Shown here piece after piece: positions 10,151 through 16,942 of a stretch of 64,000 nt of DNA. How positions within the stretch are numbered: the first letter of the stretch is position 1; each line of letters opens with the position of its first letter. Below the pieces are notes generated by a model. It was not told the origin of the DNA. It did no database searches and was given only the letters and a program-made list of their open reading frames with translations. Made by a program: the position numbers and the translations under genes. Origin of the DNA: Clostridiales bacterium (lineage in GTDB: Bacteria; Bacillota; Clostridia; Oscillospirales; CAG-272); NCBI GenBank assembly GCA_022793655.1, contig JAAWDG010000010.1:1-64000 (forward strand). Reading direction: 5' to 3'.

Positions 10151-10450
10151 CTATTTTCCATTTACGTAATCCTTACAACAATTTTCTCTGTCATTTTGCC
10201 TCAAATCCATTAACGCCCCGCAGTGCGGGCAGTATCTCGTCTTGCTGTCCCAGTGTGTTTTACATACCGAACACCGATAGAATGATTTCAATGTATTCGA
10301 GAGCGGTATGACACATCTTTCCTCTTCCCATCGGCCATACTGTTCTTTTCGATATCCGGCCGTATAAATATCCTCTGCTGTCTCTTCTTCGTGATAGTTC
10401 CCGTCATGCACGATGTCTGTCAGTTCTTTTAATTGCTGTTCTCTTGTCAT
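10151..10450 (-). CDS. Small zinc-ribbon phage protein (99 aa)
   Basis: The N-terminal half is acidic and helical (MTREQQLKELTDIVHDG). Residues 59-75 carry two Cys pairs, CSVCKTHWDSKTRYCPHCG, a zinc ribbon. This family is frequent in early regions of Firmicutes phages with no assigned function; nucleic-acid or protein binding is the usual guess. It lies 22 bp after the MazG-like gene and its end overlaps the ribosome binding site of the membrane peptide gene. Confidence 0.65.
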   Translation of the reverse strand: MTREQQLKELTDIVHDGNYHEEETAEDIYTAGYRKEQYGRWEEERCVIPLSNTLKSFYRCSVCKTHWDSKTRYCPHCGALMDLRQNDRENCCKDYVNGK

Positions 10451-10472
10451 TTTTTAGTCCTCCCATTTTCAT

Positions 10473-10811
10473 TCAAATCCTTTTCCCACCATGCCGATAC
10501 GGTCGAGCTTTATTGTACTCATGTTTTCGCTTTAAAATCGCTTCGATGTCGACTCCTTCCTTGCCGCACCAATCCAATATTCGTATGATGCAGTCGGCAA
10601 GCTCAACGGCGATTCCTTCCGGCTTCTCATCCGGTTTCCATTGCTCCATGTCCGTTTTGTAATATGGATCATCGTTCTGGTCAAATGCCAGCGTGTAAGC
10701 GTTCGGCCTCTTGTTCCGGTATTCTTCCAGTGCTTCGGATAATTCCGAATGGCAAAGAGCGATTACCTCGCCCAATTTCTCGCAGTACGAGTTCTTTTTC
10801 TGCTTCTTCAT
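10473..10811 (-). CDS. MazG-like nucleotide pyrophosphohydrolase, apparently N-terminally shortened (112 aa)
   Basis: The helix LGEVIALCHSELSEALEEYR carries the EExxE-type metal site of the MazG/all-alpha NTP pyrophosphatases, and VELADCIIRILDWC carries the second (E..D). Such phage enzymes hydrolyse non-canonical or alarmone nucleotides. The start at 10811 (MKKQKKN...) is chosen as the nearest ATG. The usual N-terminal segment before the first metal helix is missing, and the first 44 codons overlap the upstream gene in another frame. This fits a deletion that fused the two genes out of frame. The catalytic helices remain intact. Confidence 0.65.
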   Translation of the reverse strand: MKKQKKNSYCEKLGEVIALCHSELSEALEEYRNKRPNAYTLAFDQNDDPYYKTDMEQWKPDEKPEGIAVELADCIIRILDWCGKEGVDIEAILKRKHEYNKARPYRHGGKRI

Positions 10812-11034
10812 ATGTAGTATAAAACCTGTCATATGCCATGATATTTGTACCGGAAACACCGTTTACACGCACTTCCAACATTATCTTATGTTTCTTTCCA
10901 ACGGTGCGAAAGTTGACTACAGTATATTCTGTGACTTTCGGACAATTCCTATATGGATACGTGACACGGTATAACTTTGTTCCCAATTTGCATGGCAATA
11001 TAATTACATCTGCAAATTTGTTTAAATTATTCAT
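10681..11034 (-). CDS. Phage hypothetical protein, C-terminus overlapping the MazG-like gene (117 aa)
   Basis: Starts MNNLNKFADVIILPC and overlaps the end of the upstream gene by eight bases. Residues 15-75 look like the small beta-rich phage proteins that end in a segment of the type FYTTYEEAEKEL. Here that natural ending is followed by 35 extra residues, from REIGRGNRSL onward, encoded in the other frame of the MazG-like gene. The tail therefore looks like read-through into foreign frame rather than real protein. Function unknown. Confidence 0.5.
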   Translation of the reverse strand: MNNLNKFADVIILPCKLGTKLYRVTYPYRNCPKVTEYTVVNFRTVGKKHKIMLEVRVNGVSGTNIMAYDRFYTTYEEAEKELVLREIGRGNRSLPFGIIRSTGRIPEQEAERLHAGI

Positions 11035-11389
11035 TGTTTTTCCTCCTATGTTTTATTGATTTTGCCAACTGATTATATTCCATAACCCACTCTAAGTTGA
11101 TATAACGTCCAGCCTGCGCATATCTAATAATGGCTTCCCCAAGGTCTGCGAACCTCTCTCTATCATGGACATACTTTGGCTTAACGCCAATTAGCGCTTT
11201 TCCTCCTTCCATCGATTCGGTGTACACAATATCCAGTCCTTCAACAGCATATTTTCCGTATCCTTCCAATGTGACATTGCATACACCATCCCCATAAAAG
11301 GGTTCAGATTTTACCGTCCAAATTTTGCCTATATTCGCTTCACTAACGTGATATCTATTGTTCATTATCACTTTGTCACCAATTTTCAT
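11027..11389 (-). CDS. Phage hypothetical protein with KOW/SH3-like N-terminus (120 aa)
   Basis: Begins MKIGDKVIMNNRYHVSEANIG and continues with a beta-rich stretch (WTVKSEPFYGDGVCNVTLEG) like small SH3/KOW barrels. The C-terminal third is helical and basic. It overlaps the upstream ASCH-like gene by four bases and the downstream gene by eight, so it is translationally coupled in the early operon. No function is known to me. Confidence 0.55.
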   Translation of the reverse strand: MKIGDKVIMNNRYHVSEANIGKIWTVKSEPFYGDGVCNVTLEGYGKYAVEGLDIVYTESMEGGKALIGVKPKYVHDRERFADLGEAIIRYAQAGRYINLEWVMEYNQLAKSIKHRRKNNE

Positions 11390-11940
11390 CTAAATTCCTC
11401 CACATAGCACCAACTCATCGGCGGGCGGGTCATTTTGCGCCTATTTAAGTATCTTTTGTAATCGTCTTTGGTATGGCTATGGTTCAAAGGTGTTTTTTTC
11501 ACCCACTCTTCAAAACTCCAATAATCGCATTTCATAAAATCCTCAAGTTTCCTCGGCTTATCGTAGATCACAAGGTCACTGATGTGCCAGCCGTAAATTA
11601 TTTTCCCCGCTGAATATCTTAGTATTTCGTTCAGAGACAGGCATGTATCACCCAAATCTGAAAAGTGATTAAACCTTATGCCCTTTTCTGTTGGCGTAAA
11701 TTTATTGATTTTATCACACACAAATCGTGCTCCAACCTTACCGATAAATGGTTTATATTTTTCCTGAAACTCTTTTGGAATCCGATTAAACGAACACATA
11801 TCCTTACTACAATAAAGTTCAACAATCCTATTCCAATCTGCGTTTTTCGGCACATTCTTGCCAACTTCTATCTGTTTCTTTCCCTCGCATATCAGATAAA
11901 ACCAATAAGGCTTTATACTTCTTAAAACTGATTTACTCAT
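11386..11940 (-). CDS. ASCH/PUA-like phage protein (184 aa)
   Basis: The start at 11940 (MSKSVLRSIKPYWFYLI) is preferred over an ATG 12 bases upstream because GGTGGAG lies at the right distance. The pattern SIKPYWFYLICEGKKQIEVGK followed by KVGARFVCDK is typical of ASCH domains, RNA-binding folds related to PUA that are common in phages. The C-terminal half (WSFEEWVKKTPL) is a family-specific extension. The usual guess is RNA or modified-nucleotide binding. It overlaps a short remnant ORF upstream. Confidence 0.6.
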   Translation of the reverse strand: MSKSVLRSIKPYWFYLICEGKKQIEVGKNVPKNADWNRIVELYCSKDMCSFNRIPKEFQEKYKPFIGKVGARFVCDKINKFTPTEKGIRFNHFSDLGDTCLSLNEILRYSAGKIIYGWHISDLVIYDKPRKLEDFMKCDYWSFEEWVKKTPLNHSHTKDDYKRYLNRRKMTRPPMSWCYVEEFR

Positions 11941-12049
11941 GTTGATCTCCACCTTCTCCTGTTAGCATTGGCAGCATAGCCAGTATCTTTTCAATTTCAA
12001 GCCGAGATAACTCGGAAGAAACATTCGTATTTTTAGCGTACTGTGCCAT
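11933..12049 (-). pseudogene. Short N-terminal remnant of a common phage protein (38 aa)
   Basis: Reads MAQYAKNTNVSSELSRLEIE and stops after 38 codons. The first 20 residues resemble the conserved start (MAxYAxxTxVSxExSRxEIE) of a phage protein that I recall as about 150 residues long, so this looks like a truncated copy. Its ATG overlaps the stop of the upstream Cys-rich gene (TAATG), and its end overlaps the start of the ASCH-like gene. It may still be translated as a coupling peptide. Confidence 0.4.
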
Positions 12050-12219
12050 TATTCGTCCTCCTCATACCCATAATCTTCTCTGTTGCAAGTATCTTGGTGC
12101 CGGCAAAATTCACAGTCATATTGAAATTGACATTGTATCTCGTCGCAGCCACAACCGTAATCACCATCATCACACTGATATTTTGAGCAACACTCGAATC
12201 CAACGCAATATTCATACAT
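12049..12219 (-). CDS. Cysteine- and acid-rich small protein (56 aa)
   Basis: ATG at 12219 follows AAAGGAGCGAGG, a strong site. The frame encodes MYEYCVGFECCSKYQCDDGD and on to GYEEDE, with ten Cys in 56 residues and many Asp/Glu. It is joined by TAATG overlaps to the genes on both sides, which favours this frame over a longer Cys-poor frame on the same DNA. A metal-binding role is suggested by composition only. I know no family. Confidence 0.55.
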   Translation of the reverse strand: MYEYCVGFECCSKYQCDDGDYGCGCDEIQCQFQYDCEFCRHQDTCNREDYGYEEDE

Positions 12220-12993
12220 TATACCTCGCTCCTTTCGTTCATTCGTTCAGCGAGCTGCCGGTAAAAGTCTCTGTTTGTTACAGAAAGCCCCTGCGCGACA
12301 CGCTCTTTTTCAAATTCAAAGCGAGTCTCCAGTTGAAACACACTCTTTCCCTCACCTTTGTACGGCCGGTCTGTTAGTCGTTGCTTTGCCCTCAATTCGT
12401 CCCATACCTCGGGAATATCAAAATAAATATTGCGTAGCTCTTTAAGGTTTTTAATGCGCAAAATTTACAGCTCACACGATCTAACTTTTCGTATAGTCCG
12501 TCCCAGGTAACCCCCGCTCGTAGCAACCTCTTAAGCATTCCGCTTCTGTAATGTCATTTTCAGCAAGAGGAAATCGTTTATAGAGTTTTCTCTCTTTTTG
12601 TAGCCGCGCCGTTTCATCTGCTGCTATCCCTATATAGACTATCGCATTCTGGCTCTCTATATATTTATCAAGCGCAACCAATTTTTCGCTTGTACCCCAA
12701 CGGCAACCTTTCAGCCCGCACCAGGAGTATCCGAAGTGCTGGCCGCCTCCACGCTCTTTTACTGGCTTATCTGCCATTAAATAATCAAAACTGTTTTTAG
12801 GTTTTAAGACTGTGAATTTTACGCTGTGGTTTTCAAAATAGACACGCATTTTTTCGATGTGTGCGTACATTTGCGGAAATTCCCAGCCAGTGTCAAACAT
12901 AACCACTTCATCGAGTGGATAGCCGTTTTCAATCAAATAAAATGCGAGATAAGTACTATCCTTTCCTCCACTGAACGATAATATATGTTTCAT
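12219..12993 (-). pseudogene. PP-loop (PAPS reductase family) gene broken by two single-base losses
   Basis: The first frame (12993 to 12481) begins MKHILSFSGGKDSTYLAFY, an N-type ATP pyrophosphatase PP-loop, and runs to CYERG, then drifts to a stop. A second frame continues VTWDGLYEKLDRVSCKFC, which carries the family CxxC. A third frame (from about 12461) continues NLKELRNIYFDIPEVWDEL to the end. Adding one G to the five-G tract near 12512 and one A to the five-A tract near 12452 joins all three into one protein of about 258 residues, the normal length for phage PAPS-reductase-like proteins. Either the gene has decayed or the assembly lost a base in two homopolymers. Relatives act in sulfur or modified-base chemistry. 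Confidence 0.7.
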
Positions 12994-13298
12994 TGTTCCC
13001 TTTCCCCTTCCGCCTCTTCCAAAGACAGGAACACATCTTTGCCAATATCCCCGATGGGTATGTCAGCCCCCTTGGTTTGCACGAGCACTCGTATTCCGGT
13101 CACCTCATGCGGCTGTATGCCTATATCAGTGCCCGCTTTGTATGTCCGATAATACACGGTGTCACCTACTTGGCAAGGTAGATTGATGTAATGAGACTTG
13201 TCCGCAAAGAAGCCGCATTCGGCCGAAAAGCTTCGACCGTATATCGCTTCATGAAATTTGCATATTTCACTGTGAATACATTTCTTACACGTTCCCAT
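12990..13298 (-). CDS. Cys-rich phage hypothetical protein (102 aa)
   Basis: The ATG at 13298 is preferred to the adjacent upstream GTG because it overlaps the stop of the previous short gene (TGATG). The start MGTCKKCIHSEICKFHE carries a Cys/His cluster, and a further Cys lies in SAECGFF. The middle (NLPCQVGDTVYYRTYKAG) is a beta-barrel-like segment found in many Clostridia phage proteins of unknown role. The stop overlaps the ATG of the PP-loop gene by four bases. Confidence 0.55.
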   Translation of the reverse strand: MGTCKKCIHSEICKFHEAIYGRSFSAECGFFADKSHYINLPCQVGDTVYYRTYKAGTDIGIQPHEVTGIRVLVQTKGADIPIGDIGKDVFLSLEEAEGEREQ

Positions 13299-13390
13299 CA
13301 CGCACCCCCGAAATAATAGCCCGCCACAAACGCGGTAAGCAACGCCACCAAGCCAATCATGAGCAGCGCATAGCCTTTGTCAATCTTCAT
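13298..13390 (-). CDS. Tiny membrane peptide (30 aa)
   Basis: MKIDKGYALLMIGLVALLTA and ten more residues to FGGA. One hydrophobic span covers most of the chain. It overlaps the upstream gene by 11 bases and its TGA overlaps the next ATG, an arrangement typical of genuine coupled phage genes. Function unknown; single-span peptides of this kind are common in early phage operons. Confidence 0.5.
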   Translation of the reverse strand: MKIDKGYALLMIGLVALLTAFVAGYYFGGA

Positions 13391-13832
13391 TCCGTACCTC
13401 TCTTTCCTGTACATAGACATACTTCCGCTTTGTTTCGTCAAATTCAACGAGCGGTAAATTCATCACATTTACTACATCCATCTGACTAACTTTAAAAGCA
13501 TCAAAACGCTTATTAAGCTCATCCACTGTTCCGCACAAATACCCAGTCCGTCCGTGCGTGACATATGTATGCTTATTATCTGAATGCGGGGGAGATTGTG
13601 TAAAGAAATCCTCACCACCGATCGTGATTTTTTTACCTTGCTTACGGGCACGTCCATTTCCGCCGTCAATCGCTCTTACGGCAATATAATATTCTTCCTG
13701 ATACTCTGGAGCATTTGAATACGTTTCAGTACTAAGACAATATCCGTCATCATCTAATTCGATCATACAAGCTGTACAGATATTGCCGTTTAGATATCTG
13801 CATTCTGTGTTTCCGCATAATATTTCAGTCAT
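13380..13832 (-). CDS. Phage hypothetical protein with Cys-rich N-terminus (150 aa)
   Basis: MTEILCGNTECRYLNGNICT begins with a CxxxxC...C pattern resembling the small DUF1540-type Cys motifs of Firmicutes. The middle is polar and basic (GGNGRARKQGKKITIGG) and the end acidic. No enzymatic motif is visible. It is an ordinary member of the leftward early operon, 12 bp after the resolvase gene. Confidence 0.5.
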   Translation of the reverse strand: MTEILCGNTECRYLNGNICTACMIELDDDGYCLSTETYSNAPEYQEEYYIAVRAIDGGNGRARKQGKKITIGGEDFFTQSPPHSDNKHTYVTHGRTGYLCGTVDELNKRFDAFKVSQMDVVNVMNLPLVEFDETKRKYVYVQEREVRNED

Positions 13833-13844
13833 CTTCTTTCCCCC

Positions 13845-14291
13845 TCAATAATGCCGCTTGCCGTAGAGGGCAATCAGCAGCGCCTCGGCCATGCCGTCAT
13901 GATCGGTGGTGCACCGCTCGCTGGCTTTTAGACTTACGCCCGGAAACAGCTTGCGAGCCGTCTCAATGGACTGCTTCTTGTCTCTGCCCAGGCTGTATTC
14001 CTTCTTCCATTTCTGGGGCGGTATCTCCTGATACGGAATCCCAAAAGCTTCCAATACCCCGCATATGTAGCCGTACCCCTTGCCAAATTCAAATGTACTC
14101 TTCACTCCCTGCTTGGGCATGGAGTGAACTCGCTCTAAGCAGATAAACAGCTGGCCGGTGCCGGCATATGATCGGCACAGGTCAATGAGTGCCTCGGCGC
14201 TGTACGGAAACACATCGGTTCCATCTGGATACAGCACCGCTATGCCGCCTTTTTTACCTGGGTCTATCCCGCAAATGATTCTATTCTCCAT
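13845..14291 (-). CDS. RuvC-like Holliday junction resolvase (148 aa)
   Basis: The first strand carries the RNase H-fold catalytic Asp in IICGIDPGKKGGIAVL. The second acidic site is LERVHSMPKQG, and the last is DHDGMAEALLIALYG, giving the D..E..D/D arrangement of RuvC-like nucleases. Length fits phage RuvC homologues. It would cleave four-way junctions during phage recombination or before packaging. It overlaps the replication initiator gene by 11 bases. Confidence 0.8.
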   Translation of the reverse strand: MENRIICGIDPGKKGGIAVLYPDGTDVFPYSAEALIDLCRSYAGTGQLFICLERVHSMPKQGVKSTFEFGKGYGYICGVLEAFGIPYQEIPPQKWKKEYSLGRDKKQSIETARKLFPGVSLKASERCTTDHDGMAEALLIALYGKRHY

Positions 14292-15081
14292 GTTCTTCCA
14301 GCCTCCTTAATCCTTTTTCCAGCGCCGCTTTAAAAAATTCATCGGTATCAAAGCTCGAATCCTTGCCATCGCTGTCCTTTGCTGAAATATTCGCATTCAA
14401 ATATCCCTCAAATTTGCTGCCGAACAAGGTTTCCGGCCGTAAATACTTGGCATAGTCCGTCCCCAACCATTCGGCACACTTTTTCTGAATTACGGTCTTG
14501 AAATCGTCCACCGTGTAGCCTTCTGCCAATCGAGCGCGGATATGCTTCTTGGTTGCCTCAGCTGACGCCCGATAGTTTGTCCCGGCCGTTTGGTTCAAAA
14601 AGAGAACCACCGCTTCGATTTGCTCTTTATCTGCGCTGTCTTTTTTGTCTTTTGTCTTTATGTCTTTAGTCTTATTATTATTTAATATCTCTATAGGAGT
14701 ACTATATAGTCCCCCCGCTTGCACACCAATTTGCGTACCAACTTGCACACCAACTTGCGTACTCGCTTGCACACTATCTTGCACACCAACTTGCGTACTA
14801 TTTGCTATAAGCGAGTGCAAAATATATACCGTTGATTTGGTTCCGTTTGCTTTAAAATCAATATATCCCATCTGTTTCAGGGTGTTTCTCGCTTTCAGGA
14901 TTCCTGAACGAGACAGGCCAGTCAAAGATTGCAATACTAAATTTGGCGCGGAAAACTCGTTCGACCAAAAGTGCCGGCTGTTTAGGTACATAAGCGCGTG
15001 CCATAAAGCAGCAACACTTGTTGACACTTGGTTTATCTCTGCCCGATTGTAGAATGCGTTAATCTCATCGATCCATCTCAT
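14281..15081 (-). CDS. Phage replication initiator with winged-helix N-terminus (266 aa)
   Basis: Residues 1-95 (MRWIDEINAFYNRAEINQV...) look like the winged-helix DNA-binding domain of phage replication initiators. Residues 155-240 contain the conserved C-terminal domain of DnaD-like/phage replisome organisers (YRASAEATKKHIRARLAEGY, with KCAEWLGTDYAKYLRPETLF). Between them lies a repeated xxxQ linker (TQVGVQ, VGTQIGVQ) encoded by tandem 12-bp repeats that look like iterons. It would bind the phage origin and load the host helicase. It sits just downstream of ssb. Confidence 0.75.
   Translation of the reverse strand: MRWIDEINAFYNRAEINQVSTSVAALWHALMYLNSRHFWSNEFSAPNLVLQSLTGLSRSGILKARNTLKQMGYIDFKANGTKSTVYILHSLIANSTQVGVQDSVQASTQVGVQVGTQIGVQAGGLYSTPIEILNNNKTKDIKTKDKKDSADKEQIEAVVLFLNQTAGTNYRASAEATKKHIRARLAEGYTVDDFKTVIQKKCAEWLGTDYAKYLRPETLFGSKFEGYLNANISAKDSDGKDSSFDTDEFFKAALEKGLRRLEEHGE
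14665..14820 (-). other. Candidate phage replication origin: seven 12-bp tandem repeats plus AT-rich tract inside the initiator gene
   Basis: Positions 14719-14802 hold seven adjacent 12-bp units alternating TTGCACACCAAC-like and TTGCGTACCAAC-like sequences (plus-strand reading). An inverted partial copy (GCGAGTGCAA) lies at 14811-14820. An AT-rich stretch of about 45 bp at 14665-14710 flanks one side. Iterons inside the initiator gene next to an AT-rich unwinding region is the lambda O arrangement. The assignment is inferred from layout only. Confidence 0.55.
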
Positions 15082-15102
15082 TGTGTTTTCTTGCCTTTCT
15101 GC

Positions 15103-15516
15103 TTAAAACGGTAAATCTTCATCGTCTGCAAGCGTTTCCATGTTCGCTTCACCTATCCCGGCAAAGCTGCCTTGCGCACTCTGCTCCGCCTTGCTGTCTA
15201 CAAAGTACACCTCGCTTGCCACTACATCGACAGCGCTTCGTGTCTCGCCATTTTGGTTCTGCCATTTGCGGGTTTGTATGGATCCCTCTAAGCAAATGCT
15301 ACTGCCTTTGCGAAAGTATTTGCACACAAACTCGGCCGTTTTGCGCCACGCGACAATGTTGATAAAGTCGGTTGCCGGCTCTTCCTGCGATGCATATTTG
15401 CGGTTCACTGCGATGGAAAATGAGGTCACCGCCACCCCGCTGCTTGTCTTTTTTAGCACAGGATCGGCCGTCAGCCGCCCGCCCAAAATGACCTTGTTCA
15501 GATTAAAATTGGCCAT
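15103..15516 (-). CDS. ssb: Single-stranded DNA-binding protein
   Basis: MANFNLNKVILGGRLTADPV is the standard SSB start. The OB fold runs through residues 1-105 (NIVAWRKTAEFVCKYFRKGS, LEGSIQTRKWQ). After a short linker the protein ends in the acidic tip DDEDLPF used to recruit replication and repair partners. Its 137-residue length is usual for phage SSBs. It is encoded between the HNH-like gene and the replication initiator and would protect single strands for both replication and the annealing protein upstream. Confidence 0.92.
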   Translation of the reverse strand: MANFNLNKVILGGRLTADPVLKKTSSGVAVTSFSIAVNRKYASQEEPATDFINIVAWRKTAEFVCKYFRKGSSICLEGSIQTRKWQNQNGETRSAVDVVASEVYFVDSKAEQSAQGSFAGIGEANMETLADDEDLPF

Positions 15517-15555
15517 ATTTATCCTTTTCCTTCTTTTTTATTATATGAGTGCTTA

Positions 15556-15843
15556 TTACAGATAACTTTTTCCGAATGTCTCTACAAACATCTCGTGTCC
15601 GTAGATTCTTTCAAAGCGCCGCTGACAGGTCTGTTTTAGCATTCGGTCAAGATCATTCCCTTTTCTGCCATGAACGCCATAGTCGGACATGTTGTGCAGG
15701 TCCGACCGGAGCCACACCCAGCAACCGTATTGCTCTGACTTCGATCGGTTAGCTGTGCCCTCAAAGATGTGGTGCTTGTGCAAGCTTTGCGTGCTGTGGG
15801 TGATATAACACCGCTTGGTCTTTTGCATGATACTGGCCGCCAT
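15556..15843 (-). CDS. HNH-like phage protein (95 aa)
   Basis: The start at 15843 (MAASIMQKTKRCYITHS) is chosen because its ATG overlaps the upstream TAA. The segment LHKHHIFEGTANRSKSEQYG followed by CWVWLRSDLHN and later RFERIYGHEMF matches small HNH-fold proteins common beside ssb and recombination genes in Firmicutes phages. They may process recombination intermediates, as lambda NinG does. The HH-x-H arrangement is visible; catalytic activity is inferred. Confidence 0.6.
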   Translation of the reverse strand: MAASIMQKTKRCYITHSTQSLHKHHIFEGTANRSKSEQYGCWVWLRSDLHNMSDYGVHGRKGNDLDRMLKQTCQRRFERIYGHEMFVETFGKSYL

Positions 15844-16385
15844 TATGGCTCCTTGGGCGCTTCCCCCCACAGGGCTTTCAGCTTCGCGATCTCGTTTGGT
15901 GTTTTGGTGGGGATCCCCACCGCCTCACAGTCCTGCACGATGTTGTCAATTAACCGGCTCATTTGTTTGGTGTTGTAGGTACTGCTGCCGTAGTATAGAT
16001 TCACCAGCACAAAGCCCTCATGCTGGGTGTAGTCTACCCGTTCCGCAATCCAGCCAATCCCATTCAGTCCCCAGCTGTGCTTCAGCGTGTCCTCGGCCTC
16101 TTCATTGATCTCCACCTGCCGATATACTCCTACCGCCCGGACATGATGCCGGTACACCTCTTCTTTTTCGATCCCTTGGTTCTCGGCCAGCCTGCCCATC
16201 AGCTCCCAAGCATAGGCATTAGCATTCAAGCTACGCTTTTGCCGGTGCTCCTTGATGATGATTTCATAAGCGCCCTTGCCCAGCGCCTCCACCGCTTTCA
16301 GTACCAGCGGCAGCTTGCTCAAAAAGTTCTCTTTTGTGAAGCAGATCGGTTCGCTTATGGTTGTTATTACTTTCACTCCGGCCAC
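15843..16385 (-). CDS. NinB-like recombination protein (180 aa)
   Basis: Starts at GTG, with its first bases overlapping the end of the exonuclease gene. The segment EHRQKRSLNANAYAWELMGR followed by EKEEVYRHHVRAVG is the hallmark region of NinB/YbcN-type ssDNA-binding recombination proteins of phages. The C-terminal part (NTKQMSRLIDNIVQDCEAVG) also fits that family. It would work with the annealing protein and exonuclease encoded just upstream. Confidence 0.65.
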   Translation of the reverse strand: MAGVKVITTISEPICFTKENFLSKLPLVLKAVEALGKGAYEIIIKEHRQKRSLNANAYAWELMGRLAENQGIEKEEVYRHHVRAVGVYRQVEINEEAEDTLKHSWGLNGIGWIAERVDYTQHEGFVLVNLYYGSSTYNTKQMSRLIDNIVQDCEAVGIPTKTPNEIAKLKALWGEAPKEP

Positions 16386-16942
16386 GCTCCCTTTTGTAAA
16401 CAGTCATGAAGATGGTGCAGCTTCGGCAAAAATGTGTTTTCGATAAAATCGCCGTTGTATTCCACCACAGTCTCCCCCCGCCGGTCTGAATCCACTGGTA
16501 GAAAGTAGTTGTGATAATCTTCATCAACAAGTCCATAGTCAATGATCTTACCATACGCCCCACAAGAAAGTCCCGTCTCTCGGGCTGCAAACAGCTGCGC
16601 CCACACCTGCTGGTAATATTTCTTGGGACATCGAAAGGGCTTGTCCGCCCCGTGGGTCTTACATTCGTAAATGGTGTCAGATGTGTTCCCGTCCAGATTC
16701 ACCCGTAAGGACAGATCGGGGATCAGAATCTGCCGGTCAAATTCCATCGGCAAGCCCAGGCTGTCTAACACACGATGCTCCCAGTGGGTACCCGCATTCA
16801 TGGCGATGCTCTCAAAGTGGTTTTCAGCTACCCCCAGCTTAACCAGCCACCAGTCGGCAAAGCTTTTGGTTTTCCAATTACCAACGATATACCCAACGTC
16901 CGAAGCCCCGAACCACCCAGACCGGTCATGTGAGGCGATCAT
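16373..16942 (-). CDS. YqaJ/lambda-exonuclease-like PD-(D/E)XK nuclease (189 aa)
   Basis: The order of motifs is that of YqaJ-type viral exonucleases: GASDVGYIVGN, then AMNAGTHWEHRVLDSLG (active-site Glu), then VNLDGNTSDTIYECKTHG (D...ExK), then YYQQVWAQLFAARETG. Such enzymes resect double-stranded ends 5' to 3' to give the single strands used by a partner annealase. The partner gene lies immediately upstream, overlapping by four bases. Length is typical. Confidence 0.8.
   Translation of the reverse strand: MIASHDRSGWFGASDVGYIVGNWKTKSFADWWLVKLGVAENHFESIAMNAGTHWEHRVLDSLGLPMEFDRQILIPDLSLRVNLDGNTSDTIYECKTHGADKPFRCPKKYYQQVWAQLFAARETGLSCGAYGKIIDYGLVDEDYHNYFLPVDSDRRGETVVEYNGDFIENTFLPKLHHLHDCLQKGAWPE

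Noticed and set aside
12033-12215. A 60-residue minus-strand ORF over the Cys-rich gene
   Set aside because: It lacks a ribosome binding site and is out of frame with the TAATG-coupled 56-residue Cys-rich gene, which fits the operon better.
14719-14802. Tandem 12-bp repeats considered as a CRISPR array
   Set aside because: The units are adjacent with no spacers, lie inside a coding frame and vary in a coordinated way; iterons or a protein linker repeat explain them.
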